Part shown: positions 36,965 to 48,805 of the stretch, in pieces
Layout of the letters: each line of letters starts with the position of its first letter
Numbering within the stretch: position 1 is the stretch's first letter
DNA from: Porogramme epimiltina
Taxonomy: Eukaryota > Basidiomycota > Agaricomycetes > Polyporales > Polyporaceae
Length of the DNA stretch: 56,594 nt
Assembly: GCA_900155495.1 (NCBI GenBank)
Contig: FTLJ01000675.1
Location: forward strand, 1 to 56,594
Direction of reading: 5' to 3'
The notes under the pieces: generated by a model
Databases searched by the model: none
What the model saw: the letters and a program-made list of their open reading frames with translations, nothing else
Told to the model about the DNA's origin: nothing
Position numbers and translations under genes: made by a program

Positions 36965-39067
36965 CTATGCCTAGAGCGAGGATGAGTAAAGAAGGCTATT
37001 TGAGTTAAAGTCCAAAGCGCTCACAACATAATCACGACCCAGCCCCGGGCGGGTACTTCGGAGGCGGAAATCGCTCATGTCTATGCGACCGTCCACAATG
37101 TTGAGGGTACTTGCCGGAGCGAGCTGTCTGGAAAGGAGATCTCGCGAATTGAGACTATTGATAGACATGTAAGTTGTGACCCAAAGGGACCATGAGAGCG
37201 TTGTCGCGTACGCGATTAGTACAGAGATTGCGTAAACTGGCGCAAGCGGTCTAAGTGAGAGGTATTGAAGCGCATAGAGCACACGCACTTTTTGTCCCTA
37301 TTACACTGACAATTATTACGTTGAGCGTCCCTTTGCCTTCGAAAAGATCCTGCGCCGAGACATGACTCGTTACCGCTACTTGATATAAAAATATTGAATC
37401 CGTACAACTAGAAGACACGCAATGCTCGACATGCTGTATACATTCCTGTTAGCAAGAATATAGTGAGTCACTCGAATATCACCTTGTCGCGAGGCCTGTG
37501 GGATCGGGGCATTTGTTAACCGACTTCAGATATCAGGGCAGAAGAAAATGATACCTGTGTTGAATGTATACTTCGTCAAGGTACTTATGAGCCTGTCGGT
37601 GCTGCAAAGCGTATTGGAAAAACCATGAACGTTAAGTGAACGGGAAACACACCGTTTTAGCCCGCTACGTCCTCTGTGAAGATGTACGATGAGTGCGACG
37701 GTTGTCGTGAGGTCGCCAGCAGCAGCACAGCCATAAGCGACAGCTACAATCCACTAAGTTTGGATGCGGGCGTGAGTATGTCGCGAGGAAAACTGGCCGA
37801 GAGGATCACTCACTTTGATTTGGACCCAGAAGCTATATGTTCTGTTAAAAAAACTGAGAAGCTTCACCATGAGTATAGTCCACGTTAGAAGGACGGGGAG
37901 AACGAACATTCCTATAGTCGCCACTATAGAACACCCAGTCAGGACTGCTAACGCGCTCCTCCGCAGATCTACGACGTCACACATATGATGACGTACTCGT
38001 TACGAATGCTGCTCCCGACATAGGATGGGTTTTGTTATTTATCTCAACGTAGTGAACCTGCCGTACCTGCGCCAGCGAGAGCAAGAGCAACCTACATCGT
38101 GTTAGGGCATTCGCACACGACATATGGCAACAAGAGAGATACTCACCCAAGGTAATATCAGGATTAACTTCCGCGGAGGATTGCCTATGCACCTATGAAC
38201 ACACTAGAGCCTTCCTGACATACATGAGTACTGACATAGATAGACTCGGCGGGCGTAAAAGCTGGAATGGAACCGAAGTCAGTTCATTGAAGGCACAACG
38301 CATTCAAACAAGATTCCAGGACAAGTTACTGATGAAAATTATTATTGCCTGTTCCCTCGGTCAGTAAAAAAAATGTTCGTGTTGGACTTATGCCATCTTC
38401 TTACCGACGTAGGACAGTAGAGCTATGAATACTTATTAGCCTGAACTCACAAGTGGGTTTAACATCCTACCACAATAGAACTACATGTGCCCTTGTGAGC
38501 TGCGTGGTCGGGAATATCTGAGGGAGTGAAATGGTAGCTCACATTGTCGCAGATTCATACACTGCTTCATCCCCATGATGCGTAACTCCGTAGAAGTAAC
38601 TGGCGTAACTCAGCGTTCAGCAGGCACGACACAGGTCGAAACTTACTACGCATGTCCAGTCAAAAGAACGTGTACGGTTTCAACGAGGCTAAGGTTTGGA
38701 GGTTAATGTTTGACCTGACTACTCCAGTCGTATACCTTCACATACAATAACGACGCCACCTGCGGGAACGAGGGTGATTAGACCTGAATTTCTAGTGCGG
38801 ATTCCCGCGGGAACGAACAATTGCTTTAACTCTCAGGAGGTCCGCTCGACAAGTGCAGAAGTATGTCGCTGTTTGTGCCACTATCACGCCGTAGAGGCTA
38901 GCTCCGGGGCTGGATTAGGCATCCCAGGGAGAGAACAGAAGTGGGAGAAACAAGACGCACATGCATCCAACAAAGCCGCCAAGTAGTACCGGGCCTATAG
39001 TGCTTCTCACAGAGAGTTGGACGTAAGGTATGTCCTTAGGGTCGGGGAACAGATGGAAGAGTTCCAT
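36965..39067 (-). CDS. DUF6534 seven-helix membrane protein, tandem copy A
   Basis: Member of an agaricomycete-expanded seven-helix family with a DUF6534 domain. The start MELFHLFPDPKDIPYVQLSV leads into STIGPVLLGGFVGC (helix 1), then across an intron LYGVIVAQTATYF. The DUF6534 core is readable: a helix GCAAAGDLTTTVALIVHLHR then GRSGLKR (about 37640-37760) and STDRLISTLTKYTFNT (about 37556-37610). After that come NSLNSRDLLSRQL and the C-terminus, which ends VA* if the intron with donor GTGAGC is removed. Exon edges in the middle are only partly resolved; stop and start are phase-consistent with copy B. Function unknown. Confidence 0.72.
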
Positions 39068-39885
39068 TTCGCAAGGAGATGAGAAGGCGTCGTCGAGATG
39101 CGGGGAGGAGACCTTTGCAAGCAAGAAGGCGTAGGGTGTTGAGGTGAGTCCTACAAAGGGAACGCGTCAGTCAGTTATATGTTGACCACACAGCCCGCGA
39201 AGGGGCCAGACTTACTGTGAATCACACCAGTCCATGATGAATGTATCTGTGTCCAAATCATGCGACGAATGGAAGACTACAGGAGCTACGACGGCAGCCG
39301 CACGATCCACACTACCAGCGACGTATGCGAAAGAAGACTTCGTTTTTTGGTGTACCGCGTGGGCCGCGACTTGCATCCTTGATGGCGCCACATAAAGTTC
39401 GCGCCTCGGGCTTCTATGAGGAGACCGGGGGTTACGCGGTGGGAATATTTAACATAATAATATAGGCATACCGACAGACTGTGCGGGTTCGTTCATGCGA
39501 CTCCATGGCAGTACCGAGAGCGTCGCCTTTTCGTGGACTGCGTGCGGTTGCTTGTTCGGGTGGCGCTAAAAATGCTATGCTTTGCTGAGTTTTGGTGCCA
39601 CAAGACCCCGGGCGGGGTTGAGAAAATATTCAACCATCAGATACGTTGCCTCGGGGGCCACAGGCTCATCATACCTTAGAAAAAACTCCAACAGATCCAC
39701 GATGCAGCGCCCCCTGTCCTGACTCGCTGGAGTACGTCGGTATCAGAATGCTGTCATCCCCCTTGTATAGCCAGGCAGCTCAGCCGTGTTTGCATATCTC
39801 AAACGGGTGGTATAGCCACGGCGAGGATGGGTAGCGCTACATAAGTATGTACACTGGACGTGACAGGACAAGGTGCTGGGTGCTC
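39068..39885. other. Spacer between tandem DUF6534 copies A and B
   Basis: No supported gene. Short blocks here (about 39165-39260 and 39615-39690) resemble sequence 5' of copy B (about 42120-42250 and 42550-42640) in the same order. This shows that the duplicated unit extends about 0.6 kb upstream of the coding region. Confidence 0.5.
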
Positions 39886-42033
39886 CTATGCCACTCGAGT
39901 AGTATGGCCCTGTACCCAGGATGGGTGTGAGTGAAGAAGAAATTGATAAGCTCGAAACACTCACATCATAGTTACGAGTTAGCCTAGAGCCCATGCTACT
40001 TTGAAAGCGAAGGCCGCTCATGTCAATACGACCGTCCACAATGTTGATGGTCCCCGTGGGGTCGAGTTGTTTGGAAAGGACATGCCGCGAATTGAGGCTA
40101 GATTTGTAGATGTGTAAGACACAAAGCAAAGGAGGAGAAAATGTTTTGTTGTGCACGCGATTAGTACAGAGATGGCGTAAACTAGTAGCCGTATACAGTA
40201 TAAGCGTGAGGCATTAAAGCATTCAAAACATACGTACTCTTTGACCCTATGACACTAAAAACGATCACAATGAGCGTTTCTTGCCCTTCGAGGAGGTCCT
40301 ATCTTGAGAGATGAGTTATGTCTCAATATCAGATTTTTCGAGACGCACGGCTAGAAGACACGCAATGCTTGACATGCTGTATGTGCTATTGGTAGCAAGG
40401 CAACTCGAACGAGTCCTTCAATCCTCACCTCGTTGCAAGGCCTATATGTTCGAAACTCTTCTGGGTCAACTTGTGATATTATAGCGAAGGAGAGTCATAC
40501 CCGTATTGAATGCGTACTTCGTCAGGGCGCCTATGAGCCTATCGGTCCTAGGAAGAGTGTCGAAGAGGCCAGGACAACATCAAGTGAGCCAAGTTACCCA
40601 CCGTTTTAGCCCACTACGTCCTCTATGAAGATATACGATGAGTACAGTGGCTGTCGTGAGGTCGGTTATGGCAGCACAGCCGTAAGCGACGGCTATGGTC
40701 CACTAAAATTGGATGGAGGTATAGTTATGTCGCGAGGAAAACTAGAGGAGAGGTTTACTCACCCTGATTTGGACCCAGAAGCTGTATGTCCTATTCATAG
40801 CGCTAGAAGATTTCGTGGTGAGTGCAGTCCACGGAGAAAGGATTCAGAGGACGAACAGTCCTGTGGTTGCAACTATGGTAAACTTGGTTAGGATGGATGT
40901 TACACTCCTTTGATCACTGATATGATGACGGACTCGCTGCGAAAACTACTTCCGGCACAGTAATCCGGTGAATGGAATCCATCCGCGTTTTAAACTTAGA
41001 TAGATTGCCGTACCTGCAGAAGCAGAAGTGGATGCGACCTATGCCGTGTCAGGGCACTCGTCACGAAATATAGTAGCAGGAGAAGCACTTGCCCAAGGTA
41101 AAATCACAACCAACTTCCACGGAGGGTTGCCTGTACACCTATGAGTGCGCTACTAGGGTTTTAAGAGCGTATATGAGCGCTCACACAGGTAGACTCGTTG
41201 GGCGTAAAAGCTGGGTGGAGTCGAATTTAGTTCATTTCGACCACAAGCCACTCAGATAAGCTGCTTAGACCAATTACTGATGAGGATGATTACTGTCTGC
41301 TTCTAAAGTCAGCAACATGTTTGTGGGAAATTAAAACACATCTTACCGTCGTCGGACAGAAGAGCTACAAACATCTGTCAGCACGAGCCTCCAATTGTGT
41401 TTAGCCTTAGTGTCACCCTACCACAAGAGATCTGCATGTATTCCTACTATGAGCTGTACGGTCGGGAATATTTGAAGGGGTGATTTTCCAGACTCACATC
41501 GTCGCATTTTCGTAGGCTACTCTGTCCCCATGATGCGTGACCACGTAGAAGTAGCTGTCACGACTTAGCAGGCACCTGGGATATATGACACAGCTCGGAA
41601 CCTACTACGCGTGCCCCATTAAAGCAACGTGTACAGTTTCGGCGAGACTATAACTCGGACGTAAATACTTTACCACGTTCGCGAAACTTGCACATACAAT
41701 AATGACCACACCTGCGGTGAATACGGGCGGTCAGTTCGAAAACACCAATGCGGGCTTCAACGGGTACGAACAATTACTTTAATTGTCAGGCGGTCCTCTC
41801 GGCGTGTGCGCACGTACGTCACAGTCTGAGCCACCATCACACCATAGAGGCTAGTTCCGGGGCGTTCGTCGTTAGATGAAGGATAGCCATAGAGAGAGAG
41901 AGAGAGAGAGAGAGAGCGCGACGCACATACATCCAGCAAAGGCGCCGAGCAGTACCGAACCTATAGTGTCCGCCACGGAGAGCTGGACGTGAGGTATATC
42001 TTCGGGGTCTGGAAACAATTTGAAAAGTCGCAT
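39886..42033 (-). CDS. DUF6534 seven-helix membrane protein, tandem copy B
   Basis: Paralogue of copy A about 2.95 kb away, in the same orientation. The first exon reads MRLFKLFPDPEDIPHVQLSV then ADTIGSVLLGAFAGC, with the same phase-2 intron after it. Next come LYGVMVAQTVTYVRTRRED, the core CAAITDLTTATVLIVYLHR then GRSGLKR (about 40590-40680), PRTDRLIGALTKYAFNT and SSLNSRHVLSKQL. The last exon ends RVA* after a GTGAGT donor. A 26-nt AG microsatellite sits in intron 1. Both copies keep the frame across all core segments, so both look functional. Internal exon edges are approximate. Confidence 0.72.
41891..41916. repeat. (AG)n microsatellite in intron 1 of copy B
   Basis: Thirteen AG dinucleotides in an uninterrupted run just inside the 5' part of intron 1 of copy B. 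Copy A lacks it at the matching place, so it arose or expanded after the duplication. Confidence 0.9.
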
Positions 42034-43040
42034 GTCGTAGGAAAGTTGGAGGGACCGGCGAAAAAGTCGTCAAGGTGTGCAGAGGTCTTTGTAGGAGGGC
42101 GTGTAGGGTGAGGTGAGAGCTATAAGGTCTGCACATCCGTCGCTTTTATAGGGCCAACCATACACGACCCGCGAGCGGGCCAGACCTACGCTGTGTGGGC
42201 GACGACACAGACGCATGATGAATGTATGCGTAGCCCAGCTCCATAAACGAATGGAAGAAGGTAACGGCGGCGGCGGCGCTCCGAGGTGAGCATGGCGCAC
42301 GGTGCTGGCGGCGTGTGTTAGAGGCGAGCACACCGCGTGGGGCTTCGTCCACCTGTAGTGCGGTCGGGGGTTATGCGGCAGCGACACTAGACAGAGGAAT
42401 ACGGGCATACCGACACACCGGTGGAGCCCATTCATGCGCCTTCGAAAGGGTAGTGGTGAAAGCCCTCTCTTTGCTGGATCGAGGGTGATCTGTCGTTCCG
42501 GGGTAAGACTCCAGGTATGTTGGTGCATAGGACCTCTCGTAGGGGTGAGGGGGCTGACGACATATGTATTCCACCATCAGATATGTCGGCGCCGGGCCCA
42601 CACCTCTGACATACCTTAAGGAAAGCTCCGGCCGACAAGCGCCTGCTGCAGGACATTCGAAGGGGCGTTTGGTAGCCTGGACATCCTATAGTTAGTAACC
42701 CACGTCAGCGACACCAATCCTGTTCGCTGTTCGGTGGTTGCGGTGCCTTGGCGAGACGTCGTGTCGTCGCCTGCCGAAGATGAAGCCGGAGAAGCCGAAG
42801 ACACAGCGTCAAACGCGACGCCATGCCGAGGCATCCATCGGCTTCCCCCCGCACCGCACAGATCGGCGTGAAGCCTCGCGTCAACCGGGCAAAATATATC
42901 AGAGCCTTCGGGGGTAGTGAGGTAGCGTCGTGTCCATGAGCTCTATTATGGAGAGGTGGAGTAAGTAGTGTCACATTATCATACAATCCACGGAGAGCGT
43001 CCGCTCGAGGCGCCGCCCACCACCCGAGCCCGCGCGGAGA
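42034..43040. other. Spacer between tandem DUF6534 copies B and C
   Basis: The first ~600 bp match the copy A 5' flank in scattered blocks. A 76-codon minus-strand frame (42601-42371) spans one of the conserved blocks, but copy A's equivalent is broken, so I do not call it. The rest holds nothing I can support. Confidence 0.45.
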
Positions 43041-44711
43041 TCACGCCTCCGACTTGCCGCTCTGCCACCAGGTCACACTGGGCACAGTCGTGAGCTCCAC
43101 CATGTCAGTGTTTTCTGACCCAGAGGGCTCTGTAGCCAGCGTCCCTTGCAAGTTCAGTCTGTAAATGCACAGGGGCGAGTTCTTCACACTCACTGGCAGG
43201 ATGCCGATTGTCCAGGGCGAGTAGCGGCACTCATGACACCAGAACGGAGATGGCGTAGACTGGTGGCGGTGGATAAGCCCCTCAGCCACAGACACAAAGG
43301 TACAACGACTCACCCTTGGTAGCAATCATGCTGAATGAGATGAGGTAGAGGTGTTGCGTGCCTTCGAGCACAGACTGATGTGGATGAGATTTGTGCCGAG
43401 ACGCTATGGAGAACAGCAACTCACCAATAGTATGCATGCCACACTCGACAAACTACGCAAGTAGAGTATGATTAGAGACCATGGTAATTCGTTTGGGAAA
43501 ACGTGTTACCTGGTAACTAAGCCCGAAATTCAACAAGATGAGATATGCGGTTCGCAGTCAAGAGAATCTCGCCCCGTACCCGTGTTGAACGCATACGCGG
43601 TGAGGGTGTCCAGTAGTTTATCGGTCCTGCGGAGTCGGCTCCGTAAGTTTGAAGGCCTCAGTGGAAGAAGTATCCACAGCTGAATGGTTGCAGCTGCACA
43701 TATTCGTCAACTTCCAAAGTCGAAACATAGGATAAGATGTCCCACCTAGCGCGAAACCAGCTCCGGCGGCCATCGAAGAACACTGTTGAAGACCTCAGTA
43801 ACAGGAGTTAGTGACAAGGTTACGAATGTACAGACCCATGCGATGATAAAGTACAGCTTGTAGGAAGGATTGCCTACAGTCACGTTGAGCCACTTTTCTG
43901 CATGGAAGAGCTCAAACAGTGACTTGCATAGGTATACACGACGTGCATAAAAGCTAAAGAAGAACTCGTGAGTGCCTTGGAGATAAATCATCGGCGAGTG
44001 CTGACTAACGCGTCAGAAAGGACTCTGAAGACACAGTCAGCTGCTTGGTTTCGAAGAGAGGATGGACACCGGCTTACTGTGGTCGGAGCCATGAGCTGCT
44101 CGGCAAAGCGATTAGAATGGACGCCACAAGAATGTAAGCGAGGACGCTCACTACTAATAATCTATATTGATCGCTTATTCGTCAACTCAAGTCAGTTCAG
44201 TCTACGTCATTCCCACTCACACAGTGGATGTATTAAATGCAGCTGGGTTCCCGAGATTTGTTATGAGGTAGTAATATCTGAAGCAGTCTTGAGATATAAT
44301 CGAGTGCAGACGGCACAGCAAAGACTTACGCAACGTGCATGGTCAGGGCCACATGTACTGTTTCCGCTAAGCTAGAGGCGAATCAATGAAAAGAGTACAC
44401 GCCTAAGTAACACGGGCATACAATATGAGAAGCACCTGTAAATGAAGGCCTCAGTTTTCCGATGTACGGGCTCAAAGAGAGACGCACTGTCGCTTTGAGC
44501 AGTAGTCTGTCCCCGGGGTATGTGTGGAAGTAGATGACGACCTGGGGCCACATGACTCTATAGAGCCTGAGCAAGCAATCAAGGACGGACATCAGTATGA
44601 AGCTCAAACGCGGGAAGACCAAAGCAGAAGTCAGAGATCTACGCACACCGCCCCAAGGAGGGCCCCGAGGAAGCCGATGCCGATCGTGCTATGCACGGAA
44701 AGCACAAACAT
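43041..44711 (-). CDS. DUF6534 seven-helix membrane protein, diverged copy C
   Basis: Third family member, more diverged. Exon 1 (44711-44647) reads MFVLSVHSTIGIGFLGALL and ends in the same phase-2 donor as copies A and B. It continues LYRVMWPQVVIYFHTYPGDR, the family QxxxYFxxYPxDR signature. Then come ETVHVALTMHVAYYYLITNL with GNPAAFNTSTV, and the helix VVSVLAYILVASILIALP. Near 43590-43650 LRRTDKLLDTLTAYAFNT is the DUF6534 core. The C-terminus is GTLATEPSGSENTDMVELTT and ends KSEA. I could not join the exons between about 43650 and 44080 with confidence, so it could be either intact or degenerate. Confidence 0.62.
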
Positions 44712-46584
44712 TGCATGGGCTGGAGCCTGCTGCCTGGGTGGGCCACTGAAGCGACGGCCAGGGTGGAGGCGACTAGTGCGCGTAGCCGAAGGGCGAGAGG
44801 GCGGGAGCGGGTCTAGGCTGCCGGGGTATATAGCACCTGCGCGCTGGCGTCACGCACGTTCCAGGACGAGAAGAGGGAAGGAGCGCACCACAAATCGCGC
44901 CAGCACGGCGGGCGGAGGACAGGGTCGAGGGAGAAATTTGGCGTAGCGGTGCTGCTGCGTCTGCGCGGTCCGCGCCTCTCTGGAGAGCCCTGGGTCTGCT
45001 GGAACCACTGGATGCGGGGCGCAGGAGGGCTGGCTCAGACTAGCTCGCGTACGGCGGTGTGCGGCGGTAGGCTGGGAGAGAGGAGCGCACGCGGCTCGCC
45101 TCTCCGCCCCCACCGTCCCGCGAGCCAGTCGCCCAGTCGCACGATGGCGCCCTTCATTGTGATCTCCGGACACAGATCCCGCCCCGCCCGCCCTCCCAGC
45201 CCCCGCGGCTCCCCCAGTGCCCGGCGAAAGGGTGGCGGACGAAACCCGCAACGGATCCCCGCCCGAACGACACCAAGACATTGGGCCATTATGTAACTCA
45301 CGGCACGTGGATAGCGCGTCATGTCGGCTCCCTTCCCACCAGTGACCACCACCGACAGCGCCCGCAGGCGCCAGCGTTGTCTGAGGTCACTGATGATGGA
45401 GTTCACATTCCATCTGACCCTAATGAGCTTAAAGTTGCGGGGGCTTCACCGGTGCGCACCGTACAGTCTAGCCCCGTCAAGCCCGAACTCGAGTGCTAAG
45501 ACCTTGTTGTGGTAAGATCATTCTATATGCCGCGTGCACTGGTGGTCTCTAAGACTCACGCCTCCATTTGATAGCCACACTCTGACGTGTCCTCGGACCC
45601 ACTTCCAGGCTCGCGTACGATGCCGGACCTCGAATCCACCGAGGCGTTGTTACCAACGGGTGCCACGCGCATGTCGCGGAACAAGCGGAGTGCCCCACGA
45701 GCCTGGCAGGTATATACTAGAAAAACGTGGCTTGACTCTGAGTAGTCTTCCCACAGCAAGCTCTTTCGCCCAGATTTCTACGCCTGGGAAACTCCGGGCG
45801 CAAAGAGATGGGGCTATGAATCTCTGAAGAAGCATACTAGACATATACTCAACCGGCCCCTTTATACTGTACGAGCTTGCAGGCGCGTCTCGGCGACGCG
45901 TCAGGTCCGACGCTCAACCTCCCCTGACTTGTCTTCCTGCTCATCTTGGATATTTTGCCTCCAGTGTTTCTCCTGTGGCTTTACTTGTCGCCTACAATTC
46001 CTATGTATAGGCAAAAGCCCGGGGCGTGCGCGCACCCAGAAGGGCGGCAGGTTTATAACCCACGGCCCTACCTATTCGAAGGTCGGGGGCTTTGGGACTT
46101 GCAGCACCGCGCAGCCGTTTTTACGATACATTTCTATTTCTCGGCCTACACTACTCTACCCCACAACACCCCACACTAATGGCGAGAGCGCCGCCTGCCG
46201 GCCTGGCCGGCGGGCGCGCTCCTCCCTCCCCCGGGAGGGGCACGTGCCGCGCTCTCCACTACGTAGTATTCTCGGCTTTTGTCCAGCGACCCCCTCGTCA
46301 CCCGCACCCCGTAGCTACCCTGTCGCACATGCCTACCATAGGGCTCGGCCCTCAAGGGCAATAAACACGGATCCCAAAAAAAAAATTCCTATGTATCTTT
46401 CATGAGAGAGATTTTACGTGGTCAGCTCATAAATATAATAGGCGCGTTGTACATGACATAAGCTACGCGCTTCTAAGCTACCATACTTAGAATTAAGATA
46501 AGATCTCGATCTTCTCAAACTTTGCCGAGTGCGGAACTGAGCCCCTACTCTGTATCCTTCATCTCCGCTGTTCACGTTCCGAGA
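44712..46584. other. Intergenic, end of the accessory block
   Basis: About 1.9 kb with no supported gene. Sequence changes from AT-rich to GC-rich near 44700-45280. A 10-nt A run lies at 46376-46385. Frames on both strands are Arg/Pro/Ser-rich and mutually overlapping, as expected from base composition. I see no tRNA or transposon signature. Confidence 0.45.
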
Positions 46585-48115
46585 ATGCCCCCACCCAATG
46601 ACGATCAACATCTCTCGGACGATGACATGGACGTTGACGCCCTCGTCGAGCAAGGTTATGCCCTAGTGGATGCAATCCTGCGGCGAAGACCGCTCCCCGA
46701 GATCAAAGAGATGATCAAGCAGGGCGCACCGGTCTGGTATCAAGACGACGAAGGGACGTCCCCGCTCCATGCGGCGGCCTATGTCGAGAACGACGAGCTG
46801 GTGCGCCTCCTAATTGACGAGGGCGCAATCTGGAACGCAGGTGCGTTTCGTTTTTACTGTAACGTTGCGCGTCGACGCCAGGCCAGGACGGAAGACTGAG
46901 GAACTGACGCTGCAGATCGCAGTGGACAACTTACACAATACCGCTGGGGACATTGCGCTGTCGCTTAATAACGAAAAATGCTACACCATCATTCGTGACG
47001 CAGGGATTCGCTCTGGTACGTTAAATTTGGGGCCGCACGCTTGCGCCACCGGATGGCGCGAGGCTAATGATGTGCATCTTTGTTATACAGAACTGGTCCT
47101 GAGGCTGCTCGCCAAACACTCGTCTGGGGCGGCCTCACCGTTGAACCTCATCCTCAAGGCGACCGATGACACACCTGCCGGCTCTACGGACGCGTTTCTA
47201 TCCACGAAACTGCAGTACACGAAGGACGAGTACGGTCAAGACATCTGTCTCGTCAAGGTGAATGACAAGGAAGAGGTTGGCGTCATGATGGGATGGGAAC
47301 GCGGCATCAGTGAGTTTTGCGATGCTCCCCTTCGCTGAGATGCGGGCTTAGTGGGCTAGTGCCAAGTGCAGGAAACTGTCCATAAGCTGTGCGCGGATCA
47401 CCCAAACCTCAACGACGGATTGAAAGTCCTTAACGTCGGGTTCGGACTTGGTATCGTATGTGTATTTTTACTACCTCGGGTGGAACATACCCACTGATCG
47501 CACGGTACCAGGTTGATGGTCTCTTCCAAGAGGTCGTCCCCAAGCCTGCACTGCATGTGATCATTGAGCCGCATCCGGACGTCTTGCAGTACATGCGAGA
47601 GCAAGGCTGGTACGAAAAAGAGGGTGTCAAGATCCTAGAAGGCAAATGGCAAGACTTCATGGACGGCGACGAATTGTTAGGCGTCGGAGGCTTTGACGTC
47701 ATCTACACAGACACGTTTTCGGAAGACTACGCCGGTGCGTGGGGTCTCCCTTAATCTCGTTTCCAAGATGGTCGCCGCTCACTGCAATTTACAGAACTGC
47801 ATAGATTCTTCGGGCACGTGCCGGACCTACTCTCTGGTCCGGAGTCGCGGTTTGGCTTCTTCAACGGGTTGGGCGCAACCAGTACGTATCCACCTATTGC
47901 GTCCGTGGTATCTTCTGACCGGGGCCGCCATAGATGCGTTGTTTTACGACGTGTATACGCGCGTCTCCGAGCTTCATTTAGCAGATGTCGGCATCGATGT
48001 CGAGTGGAGCGACGTCGACGTCTTCGAGGGTGACGCGGACAGATGGGGGAAGACACGGGAGTACTTCGCGATGCGCACGTACCGCCTCCCCGTAGGAAGG
48101 ATGAAGTTGTTGTAG
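46585..48115 (+). CDS. RMT2: Protein arginine N5-methyltransferase RMT2
   Basis: Type IV arginine methyltransferase; in yeast Rmt2 modifies the delta nitrogen of an arginine in ribosomal protein uL11 (Rpl12). Exons 46585-46840, 46923-47015, 47091-47309, 47367-47455, 47512-47734, 47795-47881 and 47934-48115 give 382 aa. The N-terminal ankyrin-like part has GTSPLHAAAYVENDELVRLL. The Rossmann domain has VMMGWERGIM, motif I LKVLNVGFGLGIVDGLFQE, the acidic VIIEPHPDVL ligand loop, FDVIYTDTFSEDY, and the family-typical GFFNGLGATNALFYDVYTRV near the C-terminus. The start is the ATG in front of a short acidic leader. Order and length fit the family well. Confidence 0.95.
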
Positions 48116-48805
48116 GACGTCACGCAGTTATCGTTGTTTGTACGGCGGCGCAGTCAGGATTGCCATTGTGCCTGCCTCCATACGCTAGCCGCCGCAAGAG
48201 GAACCAGACAATAGCCAGGCGCCCTCAATGAGCTGCGCCAGCGTACCGCCCGCAGTGCGGCGCAGCGTCCTGCATGTGGCCCGACAAGAATAAGCGGCGC
48301 AATCGAGGGGAGTGGAGTCCCAATCAGCAGGGGGAGTGGACTGCCCGCGCCTTGGCTTTGGCTGGAGGAGATCGAATGGAGGACGGTCACCATGGAGAAG
48401 CCAGGCCGCAGTAGCCGAGGGCAGAGTGCCTGCCACTGGCGCGGGCCGCCGGGACCTGGCGCGCCCGTGGATATACCCAGTCCACGCGCGCACGCAGCGC
48501 CCTTTCCTCTGCTCCTTTTCTCCCTTCCGCCGCCTCCGCGTCCCTCCTCCGCTTTCCCGTCGACAGGCTCGACGTCTTGTACTTTTCACCGTTCCCCTTC
48601 ACTGTATTACTTACGCCCTCCGCTTGCTCGACGCACGTTCTTCTCCCGCCACTGAGCCTCTTCAGCTTCCCGTTCTCTGCTTGCGCGCACGAGCCCCGTC
48701 CGTCCCGCAGGCCGTTCCCGGTGAACTCTTTTTGAGGTGCAAAGCACGAGCAAAAGCGCAAGCGCAAGTCGCAGCAGCAGCAACAACAGCAGCTACTACA
48801 GCAGG
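48116..48805. other. Intergenic, upstream region of the two-helix membrane protein
   Basis: No supported gene. The last ~250 bp are pyrimidine-rich and then CAG/CAA-rich just before the start codon, consistent with a long 5' leader. Confidence 0.5.

Noticed and set aside
37676..40891. Conserved plus-strand frames of 70-88 codons at 37676 and 40625, similar to each other
   Set aside because: They are antisense to the GCAA..DLTT...LIVxLHRGRSGLKR helix of the DUF6534 copies. Their similarity follows from the tandem duplication of the minus-strand gene.
44712..46584. Search for tRNA genes, LTRs or terminal inverted repeats in the largest gene-free spacer
   Set aside because: No box A/box B pair, no target-site duplication and no integrase or transposase frame was seen.
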